64,000 nt of DNA. Origin: Rhodovastum atsumiense (GTDB lineage: Bacteria > Pseudomonadota > Alphaproteobacteria > Acetobacterales > Acetobacteraceae). The notes below the pieces were generated by a model. It was not told the origin of the DNA and made no database searches. It was given only the letters and a program-made list of their open reading frames with translations. Shown here in pieces: positions 40,587 to 49,886 of the stretch (positions are counted from its first letter, which is position 1; every line of letters begins with the position of its first letter). The stretch covers positions 62,001 through 126,000 of the forward strand of contig NZ_OW485602.1 in the NCBI RefSeq assembly GCF_937425535.1, written 5' to 3'. The position numbers and the translations under genes are program-made.

Positions 40587-41825
40587 TCAGACAATCTCGA
40601 TCTCGGGGAAAGGAAAGATCATTCGTCCTCCACTGGCGAGGAATTCTCCCTCGCGTCGCATGATGCCGTCACGGAAATGCCATGGCAGGACCAGGAAGTA
40701 GTCGGGATGCATGGCATGGGCCTCGGCCTCGGAGACGATGGGAATGCCCGTGCCGGGCGTGAAGGCGCCGAATTTGTCTTCGTTGACCTCGGCGATGCAG
40801 GGCAGGAGATCGGGACCGATGTCGCAGAATTGCAGTACGACATTTCCCTTGGTTGATGCGCCGTAGCCGATCACCTTCTTGCCATCGGCCTTCAGCGTTT
40901 CCAGCAACCGGCGAAGGTCGCTGCGATGACGGAATACACGCTCCTCGAAGTCGCGGTAAGGCCGCGGTGTGTTCAGGCCCATGCGGTCTTCCTGCTCCAG
41001 AAGCCAGTTCACGACAGCTTCCGAGCCGATCCGGGGGTCATTCCTGCGGACTGCCGTCACCGCAAAACTGCCACCGTTGACGCTGTTCATCTTGACGTCG
41101 ATGGGACGCAGATCGGCCGCATCCAGGATACGCTTTACGACAGTGAGAGAGTAGTACTCCAGATGCTCGTGACACACCGTGTCATAGGAAACCATGCGTA
41201 GCATCGAGGGCATGTAGCTCTGCTCGAAATGCCAGATTCCGCCTGGCGCCAGGACGGATTCGATCTGGCGGACGAAGCCGATTGGATCTTCCAGGTCATA
41301 GAACATGGCGATGGAAGTGACGATCTTCGCAGCGTTGGCGCCGCTGCGGCGATAGGCGGCCGCCGAGAAGAAGTCTGCCACCAGGGTGGTTTCGGGCGGA
41401 TAGAACGCACGGAACTTCTCTCCCGTGGGGTCGATGCCCACTCGATGCAGAGCAGGCGTGGTGTAGGCCTTGAGTGTCGTCGCATCGTTCGAGCCAATGT
41501 CCAGGACCGTATCGCCTGGCTGCAGGTCGGTCAGGCGTTCAAGTTCGCGGACCTTCTGCGTCAGGTGTTCGACCATGCTCCGGTTGAGGCCGGATCGGTA
41601 GCCGTAGTTGCAGCCATACATTTCGCTCGTGTCATAGGAATGCGAGAGCTGCAGCAGACCGGAGTCGGGACACCAAACCAGACGCAGCGGGCCGGTCGAG
41701 ATCCTGGCCGCAGGGCTGCGCGGGAATACGCCGGTCAACGCCTGTTCTCCAAGTTCGAGCACCGGCAACAGGTGCCGGCTGCCGCTGACACGGCATCCTT
41801 CGATCGGGGTGCAGCTTGACATCAC
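40587..41825 (-). CDS. NDP-sugar C-methyltransferase-like enzyme
   Basis: A 412-residue protein of the three-domain C-methyltransferase family (TylC3/NovU-like). The N-terminal zinc-site region has CTPIEGCR and a later WCPDSGLLQLSHSYD. The SAM motif is DTVLDIGSNDATTLKAY near residues 105-121. The central block YDTVCHEHLEYYSLTVVKRI contains the histidine/glutamate/tyrosine residues typical of catalysis. The C-terminal domain has VIGYGASTKGNVVLQF. Family members transfer a methyl group to C3 of a keto-deoxy sugar nucleotide, so it would make a branched sugar for the cluster's glycan. Confidence 0.88.
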   Translation of the reverse strand: MMSSCTPIEGCRVSGSRHLLPVLELGEQALTGVFPRSPAARISTGPLRLVWCPDSGLLQLSHSYDTSEMYGCNYGYRSGLNRSMVEHLTQKVRELERLTDLQPGDTVLDIGSNDATTLKAYTTPALHRVGIDPTGEKFRAFYPPETTLVADFFSAAAYRRSGANAAKIVTSIAMFYDLEDPIGFVRQIESVLAPGGIWHFEQSYMPSMLRMVSYDTVCHEHLEYYSLTVVKRILDAADLRPIDVKMNSVNGGSFAVTAVRRNDPRIGSEAVVNWLLEQEDRMGLNTPRPYRDFEERVFRHRSDLRRLLETLKADGKKVIGYGASTKGNVVLQFCDIGPDLLPCIAEVNEDKFGAFTPGTGIPIVSEAEAHAMHPDYFLVLPWHFRDGIMRREGEFLASGGRMIFPFPEIEIV

Positions 41826-42364
41826 GAAATTCCTTCCCGAATGCGCTGAGAGCCTCAGTGCGGGGTATGGGAATCAGGAAACCAACGTAAATTTGAATAC
41901 ATCATGTGCCATTCAGCGGCTTTGCTCGTCGATGATCCGCTCGTCCTTTTGTGTAGGATGTGTTTGCAAGGCGTGGCTGTCCTTCAATTAACAGGTCATC
42001 AGCCGCGTCACAGCGATCCTGAAATTTTTCTCGGCATGGGCAATTCGAGACAAATCACGCTTTTATCGTATACAGTCAATCATTCGCGTTTTATGCGAAC
42101 GTGTTCACCTGCTCGGTGATGTGTCTGTTCTGATGTCAAACCTTCCAGGATCTTCAACTTAAAAGAAAGCCTCTTCATCAAATCCGAGTCGCCAAGGTTC
42201 TTTGGCAACTGCCATAGCCGCTCGATGAAGGGGGCGTCCAACGAACGTCCACGGCATCCGTTGAAACCCGGACAGGAGCGGGTTGAAGGGGGCGGCACGA
42301 CCACAACGAATGCGCGCTGGGCAAGAGGGGGCTGATGTGGTCATCCGGGGCGCGCCGGTCCGCT
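41826..42364. other. Intergenic, AT-rich with a transposase relic
   Basis: A 539-base gap. 41840-42120 is AT-rich relative to its neighbours and is the likely promoter region of the C-methyltransferase gene. 42115-42270 holds the possible IS3-type relic described separately. No intact gene was found. Confidence 0.45.
42115..42270 (-). pseudogene. Possible IS3-type transposase relic
   Basis: The minus strand encodes NGCRGRSLDAPFIERLWQ, resembling the DGKGRWxDNVFIERLWR block of IS3-family OrfB transposases. The downstream part then diverges, and neither the rest of the gene nor terminal repeats are visible. Short and tentative. Confidence 0.35.
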
Positions 42365-43417
42365 CTACGCCTTGTGCCGCAGCCAGGATACCGCCATCCG
42401 CATTGGCGCGGTCAATCGCCAGCTTGTTGAGGCCAGCAGCGCATCACGATGTGCGGCGAGTTCGGCACACTCGCGGTGCAATGCGGCATGAGCGGCCTGC
42501 AGTGTTGCCAGTTCGCTGTCCGTGCCCGGTGCGGGCGGCGCTGTGGCGGTCGTGTGCTCATCGTTTGGTGGCTGGCGGCCAAAGACGGCTTGGCGCCCGG
42601 CTTGCGTGTGCAGGTCGAAGAAGGTGATGTTATCCGCGGTTTTCTTCAGGTAACCGGCGGCAACGTCGGCCGTGCGGAAGGCATGATAGATCCCGCGCCC
42701 GGGAGCATGAGGGTGCCTCTGGTAGAACACCTGCCGGAAGCCGACATGCTCCAGCAGGTCCAACAGGCACTGCGGATTGGGGCCCCACCAGTTCGAATCG
42801 TCGCCGTTCAGCTCGGCGCCAGGGTAAAACACCATGGCAGGGCGAGGCAGGTCGTGCAGGTCCTGGTGCGTCTCGACAATCAGCAGATCCCGGGTGAGTG
42901 CCGCCACTTTCTGCAGGACCATGATGGGGTCGATCAGATGGTAGAAGACACCCAGGAAGAGTACGACATCTGCCGGCTCCAGATTTCCGGGGAAGTCGGT
43001 GGGGTCGATTTCCTCCGCATCCACGTCGATGGCGAGGCATTCGCGGGCGAGCTCGAACGTCTCGCGCCCCCGGAATAAAGGAGAGCGCCAGACATAGCTG
43101 TCGGTTGCCATGACATGGCGGGCGCCGGCCCGCTTGGCCGCAAATGCATAATAGCCGTTCCAGGTGCCGATATCGAGGACGGTCCGGTTGGATAGGTCGA
43201 TCAAATCCAGGATGGCGCCGCATTCCTGCTCAAGCACATCCGCAGTCTTGCCGCCATTCATTGTAATTCCTGGAAGGATTTCTATAGTATGATGCCAATA
43301 AAATCCCCGCAATTCATCAATTTTATCGCGAATTTTGGCTGAGAAATTCGGAAAATTTGTGGAAAATCCCTGCGTGCTCTGATCGTTCTGGACTTCAGGA
43401 GGCATTATACGCTCCAT
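42365..43417 (-). CDS. CmoB-like SAM-dependent methyltransferase with C-terminal tag
   Basis: A 350-residue protein. The core resembles DUF1698/CmoB-type enzymes: FYWHHTIEILPGITMNG, SAM motif RTVLDIGTWNGYYAFAAKRA near 78-97, FLGVFYHLIDPIMVLQKVA, and the later NWWGPNPQCLLDLLEHVGF. The CmoB acts on tRNA, but the setting here suggests a sugar or lipid substrate. The C-terminal 70 residues are a short coiled coil ending STSWRLTAPMR, the motif also found in two FkbM proteins nearby. The gene is flanked by two long gaps and is probably transcribed alone. Confidence 0.75.
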   Translation of the reverse strand: MERIMPPEVQNDQSTQGFSTNFPNFSAKIRDKIDELRGFYWHHTIEILPGITMNGGKTADVLEQECGAILDLIDLSNRTVLDIGTWNGYYAFAAKRAGARHVMATDSYVWRSPLFRGRETFELARECLAIDVDAEEIDPTDFPGNLEPADVVLFLGVFYHLIDPIMVLQKVAALTRDLLIVETHQDLHDLPRPAMVFYPGAELNGDDSNWWGPNPQCLLDLLEHVGFRQVFYQRHPHAPGRGIYHAFRTADVAAGYLKKTADNITFFDLHTQAGRQAVFGRQPPNDEHTTATAPPAPGTDSELATLQAAHAALHRECAELAAHRDALLASTSWRLTAPMRMAVSWLRHKA

Positions 43418-43573
43418 GTAAATAGCCGCATCAATATCACCTGCGCTTCATTAACGCAATGTTGCCTGCTATTTGGTGGGTTTTTGTTCCATGAGAGCGA
43501 ATGTCTCTTGAACAACAATGCTCAAAAATTGAAAAACATCTACCCTGGTAGGCATCTGTTCATTCTTATCCAT

Positions 43574-43599
43574 CACCATATGGTGTTGGGAATCCCAAC
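43574..43599. promoter_or_regulatory. Tandem perfect palindromes, possible operator
   Basis: CACCATATGGTG (43574-43585) is a perfect 12-base palindrome. It is followed at once, sharing one base, by GTTGGGAATCCCAAC (43585-43599), with seven-base arms. They lie about 160 bases upstream of the CmoB-like gene and about 100 bases past the stop of the GH16 gene. They could be an operator or part of a terminator. Confidence 0.35.
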
Positions 43600-43701
43600 G
43601 AAAGTTACTTGACGTGACAGCGGCAGTAGTCGGGCGATGGTGGAAATCCTGGACGCGTCATCGTCGCCCAGTTGCTGCCATGGCTGCTGCCGTTGTTCCG
43701 G

Positions 43702-46095
43702 CTACAAGGCCCAATCCAGATTCTGGCGACACTCCTGCGAAGTGGCGATTGCCATCAGAAGCGAGCCACGGCTCATTCCAGAGGCGAGCATCCCTGTCCA
43801 GCATGCGCCTCCTGCGGGGTCGATCGTCCGTCCCAGGCCGTCCTGATAAAGGCTTGCAACATAAGCGCTATCCGACTGTGCCGCGTGGCGGCCCTGAAAC
43901 TCGCCTGAGTTGCTGATGGCCGTGCAGAAATCAGTCAGTGACATGCCTTGATGAAGGGCGTTGCCCCAGGTGCCGATGGCTCCTGCTTCTGCTTCGCGCC
44001 CGAGGCCCGTCTTATAGACCTCCCGCACGACCTCCGCGTCGAGGTCGTATGCGAACAGGCCCTGAGAGGTTAAGTCCGCCCAATGCTGCTGCGCCTCTCC
44101 CGAGCTGACAAAAGCGGCCGCCACGTCTCCACGTGAGATCCCACTGGCAAGGGCGCCGATCCAGGTCTGCATGCCGTCTGCCTCGCCATCACGGCCAAGC
44201 ACATCGTGGTAGAGGCCGGCGATGGAGGTGCTGTCCGACTGTGTTCCATGTCGCGCCGCGTATTCGGCGCTGTTGATAAAGGCGTTGGTGACGGTGCCGG
44301 GCGGCTGCTGGCCGAGGGCGTTGCTCCACACTGCCATGCCATTCGCGTCCGCCGTCCGCCCCAGCAGCGACTGGTAAAGCCGTGCCACGAAGGCGGGGGT
44401 GGTGCTGGTGCCCAGGCTGAAATCGCCGTCTGCCAACCGGATTGTCCCGGTCCCCGTGCCGTAGAGCAGCGTGGTGCCGTTGCGCAACTGCGTGCCGAGA
44501 TCCCGTGACGTCATGCCGATCTTCACGATGCCGTCCATCGGTGTCCCAAGCCCGAGCACGTCGAGGGACAGTGACGCCACGGCGGTGTTGCCGGCAGCGG
44601 CCTGGCTGGTGATGACGACATGCGCCGCGCCGGTGACGTTCGACAGGTCGACGTTCCACTGACCGGACACATCAGCGGTTGCCGTTCCGAGTGCGGCGCC
44701 GTTGCGTGTCACGGTGATGGTCGCATTCGGACTGGAGGTCCCGCGCAGGCTGGTGGCCGAGGCGGTTCGGCCGGTCCAGTCATTGCTTTTGGCCACGACA
44801 AGGGAAGCAGCGGCGGTGTTGCTGGGGGCGGCCGGAGGCGTGGTCGTCCCCGGTGCGATGGGGCCGACGCCTGCTGCGGCCGGCGAGGTGCCCGAGAGAA
44901 TCGCATGCTGCAGGAACGCGGCCATGGTCTGCTGGCCATGGCCGTACAATGTCGCGATCCCGGTCCAGTTGCCCAGCATGATCGCCACCTGCAGGTCGGC
45001 TCCGCCGTTGATGGGGCGAACCGTCAGGTACTGTGCCAGGTTCGTCATCTCGCCGCCCCAGCCTACGTCCGCCAGGGCCATCCGCAGATCAAAGACGGCG
45101 CCGTTGGTGAATTCGGCGCCGAAGATGCGGTCGACGCCTTTGCCGGCTGCTGGCAAGGTGATGATCGTGCCACTGCCGTTGTCATGAATGGTGTTGATGC
45201 CGGCGCCGGCATCGATGGCACTGCCTGTGCCGGAAACGGTGATGGTGTCGTTGGCATTTCCGGTGGTGATGCGGGCGGCATTCCCGCTCGCCGTGATGTT
45301 TGCTGCCCCGCCGACGGCCCTGGCGATCTGGTTGTTCCCTGACAGCACGAAGCTGTGGTCTCCTGCGGTCGCCAGCACGGTTTCCCCGTCGGCGGCTGTA
45401 CCATAGCTGCCCAGCCCGGCCGGGATCATCGTGGTGAGCGGGGCAGCGAACGTCATTGGCGACGTGCCCAGCCGCAGTTGGGAAACGCTCATGTCGTAGA
45501 CTGTCATGCTGACGCTGCTGCTCACCGGCTTCGATCCGGCGGCGGTCACCTCCACCCCGAACGCTTCGGCCTGGGTCGGGACGTGCTGGGTGGTGTGAAA
45601 GAGCTGCACGCCGTCGATGTAGTAAGTGAGGCTACCTGGCTGCCAGTCGACCGCATAAGTATGTGGTTGTGTCAGATCCAGGCTGAAAGTTTGATACGAA
45701 TATTTATCCTTGCCATCACTCCCTTTCCAATGGACCGTGTAATAGCCAGTCGTGTTGTCTATTCTCTCCAGGAGGTCGATTTCGGGCCCGGGCCAGACAT
45801 CGTCATTGGGCCAGAGCACGATGCAGGGCCCCACGCCTTCCCCGGCCTGCAGGGACGCCGTTACCTGGAACAGGCCATACATCCAGCCATTGCTGCCGCC
45901 GGATACCGAGGTCATGAACCCGACATTGGCCCAGCCCTCCGATGCACGCGAGGTCAGCGTCACCGCGCCTTTCGTGAAAGAAAAATCGGAAGAATTTCCC
46001 CAGATTTTCGGGAATTTTGATCTGTCGATACCTGTAATGCTCTCAAAATCTTCATGAAATACTTCTGTATATTTCGATAAATCAAGCGTCGGCAT
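43702..46095 (-). CDS. GH16 family glycoside hydrolase with Ig-like and DUF4214 domains
   Basis: A 797-residue protein. The N-terminal GH16 domain (about 1-220) has catalytic E105-x-D107-x-x-E110 in WPGPEIDLLERID, followed by the usual HWKGSDG and HTYAVDWQPGSLTYYIDGV strands. A beta-rich middle with TITVSGTGSAIDAG resembles hemolysin-type repeats. An Ig-like segment (ATITVTRNGAALGTATADVS) lies near 470-510. Four DUF4214 units (LYQSLLGRTADANGM, LYHDVLGRDGEADGM, VYKTGLGREAEAGAI, LYQDGLGRTIDPAG) close the protein. There is no signal peptide, so secretion is probably through an unlinked type I system. Chosen ATG 46095 has GGAAAG upstream. Confidence 0.85.
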   Translation of the reverse strand: MPTLDLSKYTEVFHEDFESITGIDRSKFPKIWGNSSDFSFTKGAVTLTSRASEGWANVGFMTSVSGGSNGWMYGLFQVTASLQAGEGVGPCIVLWPNDDVWPGPEIDLLERIDNTTGYYTVHWKGSDGKDKYSYQTFSLDLTQPHTYAVDWQPGSLTYYIDGVQLFHTTQHVPTQAEAFGVEVTAAGSKPVSSSVSMTVYDMSVSQLRLGTSPMTFAAPLTTMIPAGLGSYGTAADGETVLATAGDHSFVLSGNNQIARAVGGAANITASGNAARITTGNANDTITVSGTGSAIDAGAGINTIHDNGSGTIITLPAAGKGVDRIFGAEFTNGAVFDLRMALADVGWGGEMTNLAQYLTVRPINGGADLQVAIMLGNWTGIATLYGHGQQTMAAFLQHAILSGTSPAAAGVGPIAPGTTTPPAAPSNTAAASLVVAKSNDWTGRTASATSLRGTSSPNATITVTRNGAALGTATADVSGQWNVDLSNVTGAAHVVITSQAAAGNTAVASLSLDVLGLGTPMDGIVKIGMTSRDLGTQLRNGTTLLYGTGTGTIRLADGDFSLGTSTTPAFVARLYQSLLGRTADANGMAVWSNALGQQPPGTVTNAFINSAEYAARHGTQSDSTSIAGLYHDVLGRDGEADGMQTWIGALASGISRGDVAAAFVSSGEAQQHWADLTSQGLFAYDLDAEVVREVYKTGLGREAEAGAIGTWGNALHQGMSLTDFCTAISNSGEFQGRHAAQSDSAYVASLYQDGLGRTIDPAGGACWTGMLASGMSRGSLLMAIATSQECRQNLDWAL

Positions 46096-46606
46096 GGGTA
46101 TATTTCTTTCCGCGTGATATTTGTTTTTGTAACAAATCACGCGATTAATCTATCTTAAAATATCCTTAAAGTTGAATTCCAAAAGTCAGGCGATGGCCCA
46201 TTCGATACGGTTTAATCTGATTCTTATGGTTATTATTTTGCAGTCGTAATTCAGTGGTCGCAATCCGGCATTCCTGAGATGGCTATTGCTGATCTCGCTT
46301 TTCTTTAATTATGCATGTCATTCGAAAAGACCGTGCAACCCGTGCCATCGCGGCAGGGCTGGCGGGCGCAACGCAAAGCGCGGGCCATGCCGGGCCTTTA
46401 TCCGATGCACGGTTGTTGCTTCGATCGTCTGCGAGGTGAGGTGCCCAAGGGACTGGAAGCGTCATGACCTGGGCGGACACTGCCTCCGGCACCTGGCGAG
46501 CGGGGACGAATGCGGGCGTGTTGCCCATGCGCCTCCGGGCGCGATCATTGCCGTGGCGCTTGGTGACGCCGTCCGGTGATGACGGTTTCGCCGCTCCGCC
46601 TGCGCA
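46096..46606. other. Intergenic, partly AT-rich
   Basis: A 511-base gap. 46100-46320 is AT-rich and probably carries the GH16 promoter. 46320-46606 is GC-rich without a recognisable gene; it directly follows the stop of a glycosyltransferase whose last domain looks cut short, so it may be decayed coding sequence. Confidence 0.4.
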
Positions 46607-49600
46607 TCAGCCTGGCCGTGGGCTCCAGCGCAGCGGCCACGGGCCGAAGGCCAAAGAGGCCAGAAGAGCCGTCATCCCGTCCGGCATTGCCGGCCCGGAC
46701 GCCTCGTCCGCGCGCCGGGGAGAGGACGCGGGGTGCAGCCACCCCAAATCGAGCGGATGGTGCCTGCCGGTCTCGCCACTGTCCAGCCATGCCATCAGTG
46801 TTTCGGCCACTTCTCTGGAAAAGCAGAGAGCGGCATCGGCAAGGCGCAGCATTCCCTGCCCATCTTGCCGCCTTGCCGGCCGGGTCCCGGACGGCAATGG
46901 CTGCGGATGCTGCAAGGTTGCCAGCGCATCGACCATGACCACCACGTGCGCCCCCTGGCGCCGCAGCCGGCGCAGCGCTGCGGCCTGTTCGGCGGTGAAG
47001 GTGGCGTGCCCGGCCATCACCACCAGCGTGTCGCCCGGCCCGATGCTGACCGGGGCATCCACCAGCCCATGCAGGGGCAGACCAAGCAGGCGTGCGGCGG
47101 CGGCGCGGGCATGGCGCGGCATGGGCCCGTCCATGTACATCATCTCGACGATGCAACCGGGCCCGGCATGAAGCAGGGCATGCCGCACGATCTCCGGGAT
47201 ATTCCGTGCCGCATCGGACGCCCCGTCCATCGTGTCCGTGACATCAAACAGGAGCCGGCGCGGCAGGGCCGGAGGGAAGCTGCGGGTCAGGGCCCGTGCG
47301 GCATCGGGCAGGTCTTCCTCGCGCAGGCAGGGGTCAACGGCCGGTGTGACGGCCGGCAGGGCGGCGGCGCTGCTGCCGGGGGTTGCGGCGAACAGGCGTG
47401 CCGCATCGCCCTCAACATAGGCTGCCTCGATGGCGTCGTGGAACATAGCGGCGATACGCACCGGCGTGGTGGTGGCGCGCAACCACGCCAACGCCGCTTC
47501 CGCCAGTGCCGCGCGCCGATCCGGCCTGGCCCAGAGTTCGGCGATGCCGGCAGCAATGGCCGGCACCGTCGCCGCGTCCGGCAGCAACAGCACCGCCTCG
47601 GGCGGAAGTTCGGCCGCCGAACCATGGGCGTTGGCCACCACCGGCACCAGTGAGGCCATGCAGTCGATGATGGCCCCCGAGGTTTCTCCCCGCGACTCCC
47701 GGCGCAATTGCACCGCGATATCAGAAGCATCCAGCCATAGCCGGTAGGTATCGTCGTCCACCCGTCCGGTCAGGATGAAACGGTCCTGTACGCCGAGGCG
47801 TGTCGCCTGCCGGCGCAACGCCTCGGCGTGTTCGGGCGCGACCGCTCCGACGAGGGCCAGCCTTGCCTGCGGCTGATCGGCAAGGGCGACCTGCCAGGCC
47901 GCAAGCACCGTCTCCGGACACTTGGTTTCGGCCACGATGCCGAAAGAGCAGATCACGGGGGCGTCCTTCGGCAGGTTCAGCCGCGCGCGCGCCTCGGCCC
48001 GGTCGTGCCGGGGTCGGAACTTGCCCAAATGCGGGATCAGCCGGACCATTGCCGCTGCAGCGGGCCCGATATGCCGGGCGGCAACCGTGCGCGCATGCGC
48101 CGAATGCTGGATGACCCCAAGCGCGTGCCGGAACACCGGCAGGCTGCAGGGAAAGCGCTGCAAGACATCTGCCGCCTCCCGCCCGGCCAGGGCGCGTATC
48201 GCGGGCCAGCCATGGCTGTCGAACAGGGTGCGCGCCAGTTCGTCCCGATCCTGGCTGTCCAGGAAGCGATGCAGCGGGATATTGCCGAGGAAGGCGTCGT
48301 GCAGCATGGCCACGCCCGGATGGCGCGGCAACAAGGTCTCGACGATGCCGCTGTGGAAACGGGAATTGCCGATCTGGTACAGGATGCGATCGAAGCGATG
48401 CGCCAGCCTGTCGAAGGTTGCCTCGTCGATCACCGGGAAGTTTGCGCACAGCGTATCGTCATCCGTGCGGCCGCTCTGCGTGACCAGGGTGATGTCGTAA
48501 TGGCGGGCCAGTTCGGGCAGCAGGTCGCGGCTGTAGTCGGCGATGCCGGAGGCATCCGGCGGCAACGGCCCGACATGGGCAAGTTTCGGCTTGCGCGATA
48601 ACGGCGCGCCTGGCCGGTGGAAAGGGGCCTGGCCCCGTGCGGCCTGCGGGGTGAGGGCGCGGCGATCCAGTACCTCTTCCAGCGCGCTCCAGGCGCGGCG
48701 TGCACTGGTGTCCCAACCGAACTCGGCCGAGCGGGCCAGTCCATGCACCGCCAGCCGCTCGCGCAGGACGCCGTCGGTCAGGACCTGCTGCAGTTTCCGG
48801 GCAATGCTGGCGGGCTCGTAGGGATCGAACAAGGCCTCTTCCAGCCCGACCACTTCCGGCAGGCTGGTGGTGTTGCTGGCGATCACCGGCGCACCGCAGG
48901 CCATGGCTTCCAACGCCGGCAGGCCGAAGCCCTCGTGCTCGGAGGGCATGACGAAGACATGGCAGGCGGAATAGAGCAGCGGCAGGTCGGTTTCCGGTAC
49001 GTGGCGCAACAGCACCAGATCGTTTTCCGTCACCCCCAGCGCCTCGGCGCGGGCTCGCACCCGTTCCGCTTCCCAACTGCCGACGATCACCAGTTGATGC
49101 GCCAGGCGCAGGGCTGCCGGCAGCATGGCATAGGCTTCCACCAGGCGGCGGTCGTTCTTGCGAATGTCGCCCGCGCCGATGAACAGCACGAAGCCGGTGC
49201 GCAGGCCATGGCGCGTCAGCAGTGCCGTGCGTTCCGGCGGCGGCAGGGGCGTGGGGCGGAAGCTGTCCCGGTTGAAGCCGGCGCGGATGTTGAAGACCCG
49301 TTCCGGATTGCAGCCAACATGATCAATGGCTTCGCCGCGCGACGATTCGGAAATGGCCAGCAGGGCCTCGCAGTGGCGAAGTTCCTGTACATGGCGCAAG
49401 TACCATCCCCTGAGATCCCGCCAGGGACCGCGGAGATAATCTTCGGCACGGATCAGCGGAATGGCATCGTAGAAGGTGGCGACGACAGGCAGACGCTGCA
49501 GCCCCGCGGGCCAGGCGGTGACGACGTCCTCGCCCGCGCCTTCCACGACGCTGGTGACATGCACAAGGTCGGGATCGAGACCGGCCAGCACCTGGGCGCG

Positions 49601-49879
49601 GATGGTTTCACAGGTGCGTCGCCGGGCCATGTTGCCGCCTCTGACCTCGGCGCATCCGGTCAGGCCGTGCCAGCTGCGGATGTTCTCCCGTGGCAGTATC
49701 GTGGCGAAAAAACCGGCCAGCTCATCTGCGGATTCGGCGAGGGCCTCGTTGAGCAGAATCACCGGCTCATGGTTGCCGCAACTGCGCACCATGGCGCGGG
49801 CCAGCTCGCGCGACAGCCGGCCGATGCCTCGGTTGCGGCTCAGCCCCTGTGCCCCTTGCAGGTCGATGACGAGCCTCAT
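46607..49879 (-). CDS. Multi-modular glycosyltransferase (GT4-GT4 plus partial third module)
   Basis: A 1090-residue enzyme. Module 1 (about 1-390) opens MRLVIDLQGAQGLSRNRGIG and has FVLFIGAGDIRKNDRRLVEA and the donor block PSEHEGFGLPALEAMACGAP. Module 2 (about 435-820) opens KLAHVGPLPPDASGIADYSR, a Glyco_transf_4 start, with SFGIVAETKCPETVLAAW and ESRGETSGAIIDCMASLVPV. Residues 860-1090 (LLFDVTDTMDGASDAARNIP) look like the N-terminal half of a third GT4 without its donor-binding half. It lies seven bases downstream of an FkbM gene, with which it probably forms an operon. Confidence 0.85.
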   Translation of the reverse strand: MRLVIDLQGAQGLSRNRGIGRLSRELARAMVRSCGNHEPVILLNEALAESADELAGFFATILPRENIRSWHGLTGCAEVRGGNMARRRTCETIRAQVLAGLDPDLVHVTSVVEGAGEDVVTAWPAGLQRLPVVATFYDAIPLIRAEDYLRGPWRDLRGWYLRHVQELRHCEALLAISESSRGEAIDHVGCNPERVFNIRAGFNRDSFRPTPLPPPERTALLTRHGLRTGFVLFIGAGDIRKNDRRLVEAYAMLPAALRLAHQLVIVGSWEAERVRARAEALGVTENDLVLLRHVPETDLPLLYSACHVFVMPSEHEGFGLPALEAMACGAPVIASNTTSLPEVVGLEEALFDPYEPASIARKLQQVLTDGVLRERLAVHGLARSAEFGWDTSARRAWSALEEVLDRRALTPQAARGQAPFHRPGAPLSRKPKLAHVGPLPPDASGIADYSRDLLPELARHYDITLVTQSGRTDDDTLCANFPVIDEATFDRLAHRFDRILYQIGNSRFHSGIVETLLPRHPGVAMLHDAFLGNIPLHRFLDSQDRDELARTLFDSHGWPAIRALAGREAADVLQRFPCSLPVFRHALGVIQHSAHARTVAARHIGPAAAAMVRLIPHLGKFRPRHDRAEARARLNLPKDAPVICSFGIVAETKCPETVLAAWQVALADQPQARLALVGAVAPEHAEALRRQATRLGVQDRFILTGRVDDDTYRLWLDASDIAVQLRRESRGETSGAIIDCMASLVPVVANAHGSAAELPPEAVLLLPDAATVPAIAAGIAELWARPDRRAALAEAALAWLRATTTPVRIAAMFHDAIEAAYVEGDAARLFAATPGSSAAALPAVTPAVDPCLREEDLPDAARALTRSFPPALPRRLLFDVTDTMDGASDAARNIPEIVRHALLHAGPGCIVEMMYMDGPMPRHARAAAARLLGLPLHGLVDAPVSIGPGDTLVVMAGHATFTAEQAAALRRLRRQGAHVVVMVDALATLQHPQPLPSGTRPARRQDGQGMLRLADAALCFSREVAETLMAWLDSGETGRHHPLDLGWLHPASSPRRADEASGPAMPDGMTALLASLAFGPWPLRWSPRPG

Positions 49880-49886
49880 CGGATGC

